Below, in pieces: positions 1-7,838 of a stretch of DNA of 12,795 nt. The translations under genes and the position numbers were made by a program. The notes below the pieces were generated by a model, which worked only from the letters and a program-made list of their open reading frames with translations, was not told where the DNA came from and did not search any database. The stretch is from Coemansia sp. RSA 1804 (lineage: Eukaryota > Kickxellomycota > Kickxellomycetes > Kickxellales > Kickxellaceae). Each line of letters begins with the position of its first letter. Position 1 is the first letter of the stretch. The DNA is taken from the NCBI GenBank assembly GCA_027578815.1, contig JANBTH010000678.1, positions 1-12,795 of the forward strand. Direction: 5' to 3'.

Positions 1-864
1 CTTGCTCCCGAATTCATTGCCCGCTGGGAGTTCCCGCTTGGTCTGTTCTGCGACACCTGGGGCCGGTCCTTGTTTCTAGAGGAGCTTGTTTCGGGAATCG
101 TTGCTGCACTGGTTCCGTCTGCATCGGCGGATCTCGGGCTCTTTGAAACCGGAGACATCAGTCTGAGCACTAGCCATGCGGCTACTCTGGTTGCCTGGGT
201 TCGATGGATTCTCGAGCAAAGCAACAGCAATATTGATCCTGATACGGTGAAAGCAGCGGGCGGATCGCTCAACGTCGATGTCCTTGACAATGGCCAGACG
301 GCGGTGGAATGCATCATCAACATCGACGATATCCTTGAGGCCTGCCTCCGCAACCCGGGATACTATACACGGGCGGTGCTGAAGGTTATCTCCGACGTGG
401 TTCCAGGGCTCAAGCGGGAGCTGAAACCGTTTGTCGACTACATGGGCAAGGCGCTTGCTGCGCTGGTTGCCATCGAGTCCGGCAGCGGCAGTAGCAACAA
501 GGTCGGTAGCAAGCTGAAGGAAAAACCCGTGGCCTCGGAAAGGGACCTGCAGAACGAGGAGGATGTTATGCGCGACCGTCTGAGCTCTGTGCTTGGCAAA
601 AGCGATGCCGAATCTAACGGCATGGATATTGACAATGCCGATAACGAAATGAACGAAGCAGCTTCTGTAAATACGCCAGGCGCCCGCAACGCCGCTGCTA
701 CCAGCTCTGAGCCAGCAGCAACATCTGGCCGATGGGCGCTGGCTCCCGTATGTTTGGGGGCGGTATCATCGATTGGCACACTTGCCGACGGCAGCGTTCC
801 GCCGCTCGAGTGGCCTGCCTGGCTGGACGATGTTCCGCTTCAGACAGCATCAGCAAATTCGTAG
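1..864 (+). CDS. LAS1: Probable Las1-like pre-rRNA processing endonuclease subunit, C-terminal part (5' end outside window)
   Basis: The frame is open from base 1 to a TAG at 862-864 (287 codons), with no ATG that looks like a start, so this is the 3' part of a longer gene. Las1 family proteins are HEPN RNases that cut ITS2 with the Grc3 kinase during 60S ribosome maturation; the HEPN domain is N-terminal and would lie upstream of the window. What is visible is a helical region (residues about 1-155), an acidic Ser/Asn/Asp-rich linker (about 165-240), and a short conserved-looking tail with a Trp followed by APVCLGAV and then PPLEWPAWLDDVP. That tail resembles the Trp-x-Pro-hGxh element I associate with Las1 C-termini. 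The assignment rests on this tail and general architecture, not on catalytic residues, so it is moderate. If wrong, it is an unassigned helical nuclear protein. DRG2 follows on the same strand 263 bp later. Confidence 0.5.
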   Translation, partial: LAPEFIARWEFPLGLFCDTWGRSLFLEELVSGIVAALVPSASADLGLFETGDISLSTSHAATLVAWVRWILEQSNSNIDPDTVKAAGGSLNVDVLDNGQTAVECIINIDDILEACLRNPGYYTRAVLKVISDVVPGLKRELKPFVDYMGKALAALVAIESGSGSSNKVGSKLKEKPVASERDLQNEEDVMRDRLSSVLGKSDAESNGMDIDNADNEMNEAASVNTPGARNAAATSSEPAATSGRWALAPVCLGAVSSIGTLADGSVPPLEWPAWLDDVPLQTASANS

Positions 865-1127
865 GAAATCTTTTTTTGTGTACTGATTAGATACACAAAT
901 GTGCGATTAAAATCAGGGCTTTCGCATATGCTGTGTAAATGATGGGCATATAATTTCTTGTCTTTTTTTCTGCCTGTCGCTTTCTTGGTTTTGCTATTTC
1001 AATTATATTTTTCCAACTCTTTACATATTATAATAATTTTTTCATTTATCTCATCTCACTCCCCAATTACCCACCTAATTAGCCGGCGTATAAGAACCAC
1101 CACCACTAACACAAAGAGAGCACAGCA

Positions 1128-2219
1128 ATGGGGATCCTGGAGAAAATCGCAGAAATCGAGCGCGAGATGAGCCGCACGCAGAAGAACAAAGCGACAGAGT
1201 ACCATCTCGGGCTTCTGAAGGGCAAGCTGGCGCGGTACCGGGCGGAGCTGGTGGAGGTGAAGAGCGGGGGGCCCAAGGGCGAGGGATTTGATGTGAAGCG
1301 TAGCGGCGATGCGCGGGTGGCGATGATCGGATTCCCGTCGGTTGGCAAATCAACACTGCTGTCGAACATCACGGACACCGAGGCGGCGGTGAGCAACATT
1401 GATTTCACAACGTTGCAGGCGACGCCCGGACGGTGGGAGTACAACGGGGCGGTGATCCAGCTCCTTGATCTGCCGGGTATCATCGAGGGCGCGTCGCAGG
1501 GCATTGGGCGTGGGAAGCAGGTGGTTTCGACCGCAAGGACGGCCGATCTGATCCTGATGATGCTGGATGCCACAAAGTCGCACCTCCAGCGCCCGCTCCT
1601 GGAGAAGGAGCTCGAGGCCGTCGGCATTCGGCTGAACAAAAATACGCCCAACATCTATTACAAGATCAAGACCGGCGGCGGAATCAGCTACAATGCCATG
1701 TGCAAGCAGTCCCATTTGACGGAGAAGTTTGTGTACCAGCTGCTGCACCAGTATCGTGTGTTCAATGCAGAGGTTCTTGTGCGTGAGGATGTGACGATTG
1801 ACGACTTTATTGACGTGGTGGTTGGCAACCGCATCTACCTTCCGTGCCTCTACGTTTACAACAAGATCGATGCGATCACGATCGAGGAGGTCGACCGCAT
1901 TGCGCGCGAGGACCATACGGTTGTGGTAAGCATTGAGAAGGACCTCAATATGGACGCGCTGAAGCAGACTATTTGGGAATCCCTCGATCTGCTCCGCGTC
2001 TACACTAAGCGGCATGGCGAGTTCCCTGATTTCAGCGAGGGCCTTATTCTGCGCAAGGGCGCAACCGTTGAGGAGTGCTGCCGCGCTATTCACAAGACCC
2101 TACTCGATACGTTCAAGTACGCACTGGTGTGGGGCAAGTCGTCCAAACACAACCCGCAGCGCGCTGGTCTCTCGCATCTGCTGTGCAACGACGACGTGAT
2201 CCAGATTGTGCGCAAGTAG
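1128..2219 (+). CDS. DRG2: DRG2/Rbg2-type developmentally regulated GTP-binding protein
   Basis: This intronless gene encodes 363 residues; human DRG2 has 364 and yeast Rbg2 is similar. DRG proteins are Obg-class TRAFAC GTPases that bind translating ribosomes; Rbg2 works with the RWD partner Gir2 (DFRP2). The N-terminus MGILEKIAEIE and the helical KNKATEYHLGLLKGKLARYR stretch are diagnostic of DRG2 rather than DRG1. G1 is GFPSVGKS at 68-75, the switch I FTT sits at 93-95, G3 is DLPG at 114-117 and G4 is NKID at 245-248. The DRG insert domain lies at about 165-225 and the TGS domain at about 290-363, ending DDVIQIVRK. The start is the first ATG, with an A-rich context (cagcaATGG) after a CT-rich leader. 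Switch I is unusual: the usual PGV after FTTL-x-x is PGRW here (residues 100-103). The gene converges on the MATE gene with only 128 bp between stop codons. Confidence 0.96.
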   Translation: MGILEKIAEIEREMSRTQKNKATEYHLGLLKGKLARYRAELVEVKSGGPKGEGFDVKRSGDARVAMIGFPSVGKSTLLSNITDTEAAVSNIDFTTLQATPGRWEYNGAVIQLLDLPGIIEGASQGIGRGKQVVSTARTADLILMMLDATKSHLQRPLLEKELEAVGIRLNKNTPNIYYKIKTGGGISYNAMCKQSHLTEKFVYQLLHQYRVFNAEVLVREDVTIDDFIDVVVGNRIYLPCLYVYNKIDAITIEEVDRIAREDHTVVVSIEKDLNMDALKQTIWESLDLLRVYTKRHGEFPDFSEGLILRKGATVEECCRAIHKTLLDTFKYALVWGKSSKHNPQRAGLSHLLCNDDVIQIVRK

Positions 2220-2347
2220 AATACAGAAGGTCTTGTTTGACCGTCTTCATTATTCCATTTTCTGTCTGTCTGTATGAATGTATGTATGGCATGCCAGCAC
2301 CGCTGGCCGCTAGAGCTAAACATGTGGATTTGTCACAAAAGGTATTG

Positions 2348-2392
2348 CTACATAATAAGAACCTGTCTGCCGTCGATTCTGGCGGCGTCATT

Positions 2393-2439
<47 letters not shown>

Positions 2440-4069
2440 TCTCCAGCGATGCATGGAGAAGCGCCTTGGATATGCTGATGCGGCAGCGCTCGATCTCCAG
2501 GTGCCAGTCAGTTGTGAGAATAAAGTACAGCTGCGCTACCAGGGTGGCCGCTAGATTGACCAGGTACCCGAACCAGAGCCCAGCGAGACGCCAGTGGAAG
2601 ACAGCGACAGCGACAGCGCTGAGTGGAACAGCTACGACTGCAAAGGAGGCAATGCGGATGCGGGCAATGAGAGACTGGCGACCTTGGCTGCGCAGGATGC
2701 CGTTGAGCGCCATGTTGATGCCCTGGATAGAGCTGGAGGCAGCGGCCAGCGGCATATGCGCAACCAGAATGGCAACGGTCTGGGGATCGTCGGTGAAGAT
2801 GCCGGGCAGCCGGTGTCTTGCAGCCAGCAGCAAGAGACCCAGCGCGACAAACGCAGCAACGGCCATCCCGATAGCAGTGTACACGGCAAGGCGTGCGCGG
2901 TGGAGCATGGCGGCGCCCAATAGGTTGCCCACGCGGTTGCATGCGGCAACAGCAAAGCCCATGCCCGTGACCCAGGCGCTGGTGATGATGACCGAGAGGA
3001 TGGCCTGCGCGGCCATGGACGGCGCATCCAGGAACAGCACGCCCAGATCAATCATATGCAGAGTTACCGTTTCGAAAAACGAGACCGCCGAGCCGCTGAG
3101 TCCCAGCCGCACCACCGGTCGCAGATGCGCGAATGCGGCGCGCGTCCATCCGCCCCAGCACTGCCGTCCATCCACCCGCGCAATATACACCACGGCAAAC
3201 ACATTGAAACACACACCTACCACTATCACCACGCACGGGACGCCAGCGATTCCGATGGCCGTGGACTCGTTGACCAGGAACACCCAGATTGCTAGCCATC
3301 CGGCCGGCAGACAAACCAGCTGCGCCAGCACCGCAAACCGCCGGATTCCCTGCGCAAACAGGAAGCTCTTCTGGCACTCGTAGAACACAATCAACGCGAT
3401 CCCAACAAAGTGCAGTCGCAGGACACTGCCTGTGGTCTGCGCAATATCGCCAGGCACACCCAAGCACCGGTAGATGTGAGCAGCGTTCCACCACAACGGA
3501 TACACCGCCACTTGCACGCACACGCAGAGCAGCAGGACGCGCTGCAGATACACGCCCAGCAGCCGCTTGTCCTTTGCGGCAGTGTACGCCTGGCTGCACA
3601 GACTGTCCAGCGCCATTGCCATCCCCGACAGCGGGGCTACGCCGCCCAGTCCGGAGTATATCGACACCAGGTTCATGCTGGCCAGAGCGATCGTGCCTAG
3701 TCGCCCAACCGCCGCCATCATCGGCACCATCAGCAGCATCTGCGACATCGTTGACACCACGATGGGCAGCGCCGACACAAGAAGCTTGCCTGCCTCTGTC
3801 TTGATGTTGGCCATGTCTAGCAGCTCGTGTGTGCCTGCTAGATCCGTCTCCACGGAAGAGGAAAAGGGGGAATGTACATTTTGGCCCTGGCCCTGGCTTT
3901 GGCCCTGGGTCTGGCTTTGGCCTTGGCTTTGGCGCCGGGTGGAGCTGTAATCTGCGGTCTCTCTGGTTGGTTCGTCTGCTGCCACGCGGAGGTGCCCAAG
4001 AAGCGGCGTGGCGGGCGAGCTGTCGCTAGTAGCGCTCTCCGCATGGCGCGGGACATCAAGCGTGACCAT
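2348..4069 (-). CDS. MATE family multidrug/organic cation extrusion transporter with poly-Asp C-terminus
   Basis: A single uninterrupted frame of 573 residues. MATE proteins are 12-helix membrane antiporters that export organic cations or drugs using H+ or Na+ gradients; fungal members sit in the plasma or vacuolar membrane. Two MatE repeats are visible, about 95-255 and 320-480. The first carries the eukaryotic signature ALDSLCSQAY (153-162) followed by the YLQR motif (174-177). The second carries RVGNLLGA (379-386) and GILRSQGRQ (457-465), matching the usual RVGN-x-LGA and G-x-x-R-x-x-G-x-Q motifs. The first 90 residues are hydrophilic, with a Gln/Ser/Gly repeat at about 47-64. The C-terminus after the last helix (about 520) ends in 15 consecutive Asp (545-559). 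The start is the first ATG in frame, in good context (aagcATGG), with an in-frame stop about 40 bp upstream. Both low-complexity ends are probably dispensable for transport (inference). The substrate cannot be read from the sequence. Confidence 0.93.
2393..2437 (-). repeat. Pure GTC/GAC trinucleotide microsatellite, 15 units
   Basis: Fifteen uninterrupted GTC units on the plus strand read as GAC in the MATE frame, giving Asp 545-559. Every codon is GAC with no GAT, so the tract is a DNA-level perfect repeat and not just an acidic protein segment. Length variation would keep the reading frame. Confidence 0.98.
3878..3931 (-). repeat. Imperfect hexamer repeat coding a Gln-Ser/Gln-Gly tract in the MATE N-terminus
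   Basis: Plus-strand units of the form TGGCCC / TGGCTT / TGGGTC repeat through this stretch. In the MATE frame they give alternating QS, QG and QT dipeptides (residues about 47-64) in the cytosolic, hydrophilic N-terminal tail. Units vary at third positions, so the tract is older or under more coding constraint than the pure Asp tract at the other end of the same gene. Confidence 0.9.
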
Positions 4070-4675
4070 GCTTGGGGTTGTGGTTGTGGTTGTGGCTTCT
4101 GGGATATTTCAGCGGCCTTGGTGAAGGGACCAAACCGCGGGTCTGCCTTGTTTCGGGAATACAACGAACAGCACAGACAGAAGATAATAATAATAATAGT
4201 ACTTGCCCGTATCGACTGATGTAGCGCGCGGATGGAGAAGTAACGCCAAGCGTAGCAGCAAAATAATATGAAATGAAATAAAATAAAATAAATAGAGAAA
4301 AGTGAAATATAAAAGTGTGTGGAAGCCACAAGTGCATTGTAGTGCCATTGACACTTGCTGTGTCAACGACTTTGAAAGACTGACTGAACTGATGTAACAC
4401 AGGCTGTGTTTTTCCCATTAAGAGAGTTTTTTGCCTTCACACGCGGAGTCCCCGTCCCCCACACAGACAAGGCGTGGCACGGTTTCTTACAGCGATGGAT
4501 TACAAATCCACAAACCGTGCGCTTAAGAGAACGAGAAGACCATAACAAGTACCTGCTGCCTTTGACATGAAAATGGCGGGCTTTCCACGCGACGGTGCTT
4601 TTGCTCAATGAAACAGGCGTAGAAGACAAGAAACAAAGTCGGTCGGAGCAGCCGATGCAAGAAGAAAACCATCGA
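4070..4675. other. Intergenic region between Mo25 3' end and MATE 5' end
   Basis: No gene is supported here. The half next to MATE contains its promoter and leader: three perfect GGTTGT units on the plus strand (4076-4093), then an AT-rich block at about 4255-4310 whose minus strand is T-rich, as expected upstream of a leftward transcript. The half near 4440-4675 is ordinary sequence taken as the Mo25 3' UTR. Open frames crossing it on the minus strand have low-complexity His/Asn or Tyr/Leu runs and no family resemblance. Confidence 0.6.
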
Positions 4676-5761
4676 TCAGTCGGACTTTGGGGCGTCAAGC
4701 TTCCGGATCTCCTTGACGAGAAAGGCCTTTTCGTCTCTGAACTGCTCGTCGGTGTTCTTGTCGTTCTGGAAGTCAACCAGGAACTTGACCAGCTTATCCT
4801 TGTTCCTGAACAGAATCTTGTGGACATCGGGCGTCTTGTTCGGATTGGCCACAAAGATTTTGAAGATGTGGAACGCCTCGTACTGGATGCTCTTGCTCTT
4901 GTCGTTCAGCGCATTCATCACCATCTTCAGGTTAGCGCTCTGCTTGATAAACAGCATCATCACGTGGAAGTTCTTGCGCTCAAGCAGAATCTCGCCCAAC
5001 AGCTTGAGCGACTGGCGACGCACCACGTAGTTGTTCGACTCGAGTAGCTGGTGGTACCGCTCGAAGAAGGCGTCGTAGTTGTCGTTGAGGAACGATACTG
5101 GCGGGTCCTTGAACTTTGTAAGTGCGTCGTGGAAGCTGTTGAACGCGTCGCTGGTCACGTCAAAGTTCTCTCCGTCCACGTAGTCAAAGAAATTGAAGAA
5201 TTCGGGCAGCTTCAGTGTTGCGCGCACAAGCGCCTCGTGTTTGAAGCACTCGCGCAGCATGTTGCCGCAGAAGATGGCTGCGTCGGGACTGCGGTACCCG
5301 CAGATCAGCCCAGCAATGACGTTGGTGCGGCTGTTGAGGTACTCGACTGTCGGCTCGCGTGTGCCGATTTTGCGCCGGAGCAGGATGCCGAAGATGATGC
5401 TGACCTCCTTGCGTGTCTCAAAGTCGAGCCGCGCCAGATTCGTGATCAGCAACGGGAGCAATTCTGTCGTGTACACCTCCTGCGCTAGCTGTGCCACTTG
5501 CTCTGATGTTGTGTCGGGGACCTTCTTGTCCGCTCCGCCGTCCTGCAGGATCTGGAGCATGCTGGACACGTTCTTCGATATCTCGTCGTTTGCCTTTGTG
5601 CGCTGGTGCTCGCTAACATTGCTATTGCTGCCGCCGCCGCTGCTGCTGCTGTTGTTGTTGCCACCGCTGCCGTTGCTGGGATCGAGCCGCATCATTGCGT
5701 CGTGTATTGCTTTGACAAGTTCAACTGGTCCTTTCTGCTTTGACTTGAAGAAGAAGTTCAT
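4676..5761 (-). CDS. MO25: Mo25/Hym1/CAB39 scaffold protein
   Basis: 361 residues, intronless; human CAB39 has 341. Mo25 is an armadillo-like helical-repeat scaffold. In animals it activates LKB1-STRAD and related STE20 kinases; in yeasts Hym1/Pmo25 acts in the RAM/MOR NDR-kinase network for polarity and cell separation. Conserved blocks are clear along the whole chain: RRKIGTREPTVEY (129-141), NMLRECFKHE (167-176), NYVVRRQSLKLLGE (244-257), FHIFKIFVANPNKT (297-310) and a final DEQFRDEKAFLVKEIR (338-353). The extra length comes from a Ser/Gly/Asn-rich insert at about 29-48 (DNA 5618-5677), between the first and second helices, where animal Mo25 has a short Lys/Glu-rich link. The start is the ATG giving MNFFFKSKQKGP, equivalent to the animal MPFPFGKSHKSP. 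A 5' leader intron is possible: a branch-like CTGAC and TTTTTAG acceptor lie on the minus strand just upstream (5811-5826). Confidence 0.96.
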   Translation of the reverse strand: MNFFFKSKQKGPVELVKAIHDAMMRLDPSNGSGGNNNSSSSGGGSNSNVSEHQRTKANDEISKNVSSMLQILQDGGADKKVPDTTSEQVAQLAQEVYTTELLPLLITNLARLDFETRKEVSIIFGILLRRKIGTREPTVEYLNSRTNVIAGLICGYRSPDAAIFCGNMLRECFKHEALVRATLKLPEFFNFFDYVDGENFDVTSDAFNSFHDALTKFKDPPVSFLNDNYDAFFERYHQLLESNNYVVRRQSLKLLGEILLERKNFHVMMLFIKQSANLKMVMNALNDKSKSIQYEAFHIFKIFVANPNKTPDVHKILFRNKDKLVKFLVDFQNDKNTDEQFRDEKAFLVKEIRKLDAPKSD

Positions 5762-6234
5762 AATGCTATAATGTTTCAGTAAGGTTCCGATTGATGTTTC
5801 CTCTTGCTTCCTAAAAACAGTGTCAGTAGCCAGGCGTGTCCTTCTTTCCTCCTTTTGTTGTTGTTAGAGAGAAGAAAAAGACGAACTGGCGGCTACCGTC
5901 AGAATGGAGGAAGAAAGAGGGAAGACGAGGATGAGAATTAGTAGAGCACAAATATACAAACGTATCACTATAACAAAAGGGAAAACTAGTCGTAGAACAG
6001 AAAAATAGCACACGAGGAAGAAAGAGAAGAAGAGTACACGACAAACAAGTAGTACGGGTACTGTTGTTGGGTGTCTTGAAGAATCCTCCTTCCCCCGCTT
6101 TGACTAAATGCGCATTTGCCTGCTCCTGGTGTAGTGCGACCAGCGTTTTGAAAATCGGATAAACAGCAGACACAGACTGTTTGTCTGCTCAATCTGGCTT
6201 GTTTGTTTACTTGTTTTCATTTGTTTGTTTATGT

Positions 6235-6250
6235 TAATGCGAGCGCATTA
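6235..6250. repeat. 16-bp palindrome TAATGCG-AG-CGCATTA
   Basis: Perfect 7-bp arms around an AG centre, in the middle of the divergent Mo25/TTC9 promoter region. The form is that of a site for a dimeric transcription factor. No specific factor is recognised. Confidence 0.6.
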
Positions 6251-6272
6251 TCTCATGCCTGTTTTTCGATTA

Positions 6273-6288
6273 TCTCTCCTTTGAGAGA
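6273..6288. repeat. Inverted repeat TCTCTC-CTTT-GAGAGA
   Basis: Six-bp perfect arms with a four-base spacer, 23 bp to the right of the palindrome at 6235. It could be a CT/GA-box type element or a chance product of a CT-rich tract; the low complexity of the arms makes chance quite likely. Confidence 0.4.
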
Positions 6289-6924
6289 GAGGTGCGACAG
6301 AGCAAAAGAAAACAGACAGACACCGACTATAGTAATGCATAATATTGTACCTTCTTGTTTACTTTAATTTATGCTGTCGGTTGTTATTGGCAACGAAAGC
6401 AGTGCGGGCGTTTTTGTTTTTGTGCTCGGCTTTGTGCGAATAGTACGTGTTGTCTCTGTAGTATGGAGGAGCAGTATACTGCTATTACTTTTTTCTTTGT
6501 TTAATAGACAAGGATAACTTTAAGGTGTGCCATAAAGAGCAGAGGAGTGAAAGTAATAAAGTATCGGATATACGGAGAGGACAAAAAGAAAGAAAGGGGC
6601 AAGAAAGCGAAAGAGTATTTACAAAGCAGGGAGAAAAGCGAAAAACAAAGAGAGACCGACGATGTTGGTTTAATCGCTCATTTATCGTTCAACGGTGCAA
6701 AGCCGTCATCACTCCTTTATCCCCTGCACAGCAGCCTCAGGACCAGGATTCCCTTTTTTATCTTGTAAACTATGAACATTATCATATTCTCTCTACTCTT
6801 CTTCCATAGTCCTTTTTTGAAAGTTTGAAGCACAGCGCTAGTCTTGGCAATAACCGCCCTCTCTCTGACCTGTAACCTGCAATTGCACAGCAAACTAATA
6901 GAACGGACTTTCAAAACCAGCACA

Positions 6925-7654
6925 ATGACAGACACCACTCCAGCCAGCGAGGGAAAGCATCAGCAAGGGCTAAAGTACAAGGAGGCCGGTAACCAGCACT
7001 TTAAGGCTGGCGAGTTTGACAAAGGCAAGTATTCCTCTCCCTATCTTCCTATGGGCTAGAGTATTCCCGCTTCGCCTCATTTGGTTGGCGGTGAACCAGA
7101 TTTCGTTTGTTCTCAACGCCCACACTTTCTTCTAAACAGTCTGTCTATCCGTATGTATACTGTATATCTCTGTTACACTATGTGATTTCTGATGCCCCAT
7201 GAATGTAGCGCTCAAGCAGTACCACTTTTCGCTGCTCCACCTGCGCGGGCTAAACACCAAGGCCAAGGACATGGTGAAACCCAATACTCCCGAGGAAGTA
7301 AAAGAGGAAGACGTAACAGAGCAGGACAAGGAGCTCTCGGCGATCTACTCGAACATGGCAGCATGCCACATGCGTCTGCAGCGGTACGACCGGGTGGTCA
7401 AGTGCTCGGAGCAAGCGCTCAAGAGCAACGCGTACAACAAGAAGGCAAAGTTCCGTCTTGCGCAAGGCCACGTCCGCACGGGGGCGCTGGAGAAGGCCAC
7501 CAAGATCCTCGATGAGCTGGCTGAGCAATCGCCTGACGATGAGGGAATTGCTGCCGAGCGTCGTAACATGAAGGTCGTGGAGAGACAGGCTGAAGAGAAG
7601 CAGCGCAAGCAGTTTGCCGGCATGTTTGATCGCGCAAAAAAGTCCGACGACTAG
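6925..7654 (+). CDS. TTC9-like small TPR protein (probable Hsp90/Hsp70 co-chaperone), two exons 6925-7024 and 7209-7654
   Basis: Joining the exons gives 181 residues. The protein is three TPR motifs: about 15-48, split by the intron at residue 34; 75-108; and 109-142. A charged linker (50-74) follows the first, and a helical tail ends in KQFAGMFDRAKKSDD. Length, the YHFSLLHLRGL end of TPR1 with its following linker, and the GMF near the C-terminus match the TTC9A/B/C family, which is also like the TPR part of FKBP immunophilins but without the isomerase domain. The five carboxylate-clamp positions are all present: Lys19, Asn23, Asn82, Lys112 and Arg116. By knowledge of Hop and FKBP52 this predicts binding of the EEVD tail of Hsp90 or Hsp70 in the cytosol. 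The start is the first in-frame ATG, in AacacaATGA context. Correct fusion of TPR1 needs the GC donor described separately. Convergent with the TCAIM-like gene, 184 bp between stops. Confidence 0.88.
7025..7208 (+). other. Intron of the TTC9-like gene, apparent GC-AG type (184 bp)
   Basis: The 5' site reads AAAG|GCAAGT and the 3' site ATGTAG|CG. Using GC as donor joins exon 1 (ending FKAGEFDK) to exon 2 as FKAGEFDKALKQYHFSLL, a perfect TPR1 with the conserved Ala. A GT lies four bases further on (7029-7030), but splicing there shifts the frame and destroys the TPR, ending at 7515. GCAAGT after AAAG is the classic strong consensus of GC-AG introns. A CTGAT branch-like site at 7189-7193 lies 16 bases before the acceptor G. 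Confidence 0.85.
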
Positions 7655-7838
7655 GAAAAGCCCGCCTTCCACAAGCAATCCGGTTCATCCTTCCCCTTTT
7701 CCCAACGCAGACAGCTCTTTTTATCTACGTTCCATAAACCGCGCTACTCTTTGTTTGCGAGCGTGCTGAATGTCGGCCAGGTTTGCGTGTAGATACCGCA
7801 GGAACTCTAGTGAGTAAATACATATTATTTAAACACCA

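Larger units (their letters stand above)
5762..6924. other. Long divergent intergenic region between Mo25 and the TTC9-like gene
   Basis: 1.16 kb with no supported coding gene; the open frames here are short and low complexity. Two blocks, about 5850-6060 and 6520-6660, are strongly purine-rich on the plus strand, so CT-rich on the minus strand, the side of Mo25 transcription. This matches the CT-rich leaders seen ahead of other genes in the window and suggests a long, possibly spliced Mo25 leader (inference). Minus-strand GTAAAC sequences near 6210 and 6366 are possible donors for the acceptor at 5811. The TTC9-like promoter must lie in the right-hand part. Two inverted repeats (6235-6250 and 6273-6288) lie near the middle. 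Confidence 0.6.

Noticed and set aside
4056..4418. Minus-strand 120-codon frame as an upstream exon of the MATE gene
   Set aside because: It is in a different frame from MATE, is low complexity, and no good splice pair was seen; the MATE ATG at 4069 already has a good context.
7192..7515. Alternative frame across exon 2 of the TTC9-like gene as a separate protein
   Set aside because: It is the frame reached only by the competing GT donor, is Gly/Arg/Gln-rich and lacks TPR features; it is a shadow of the real frame.
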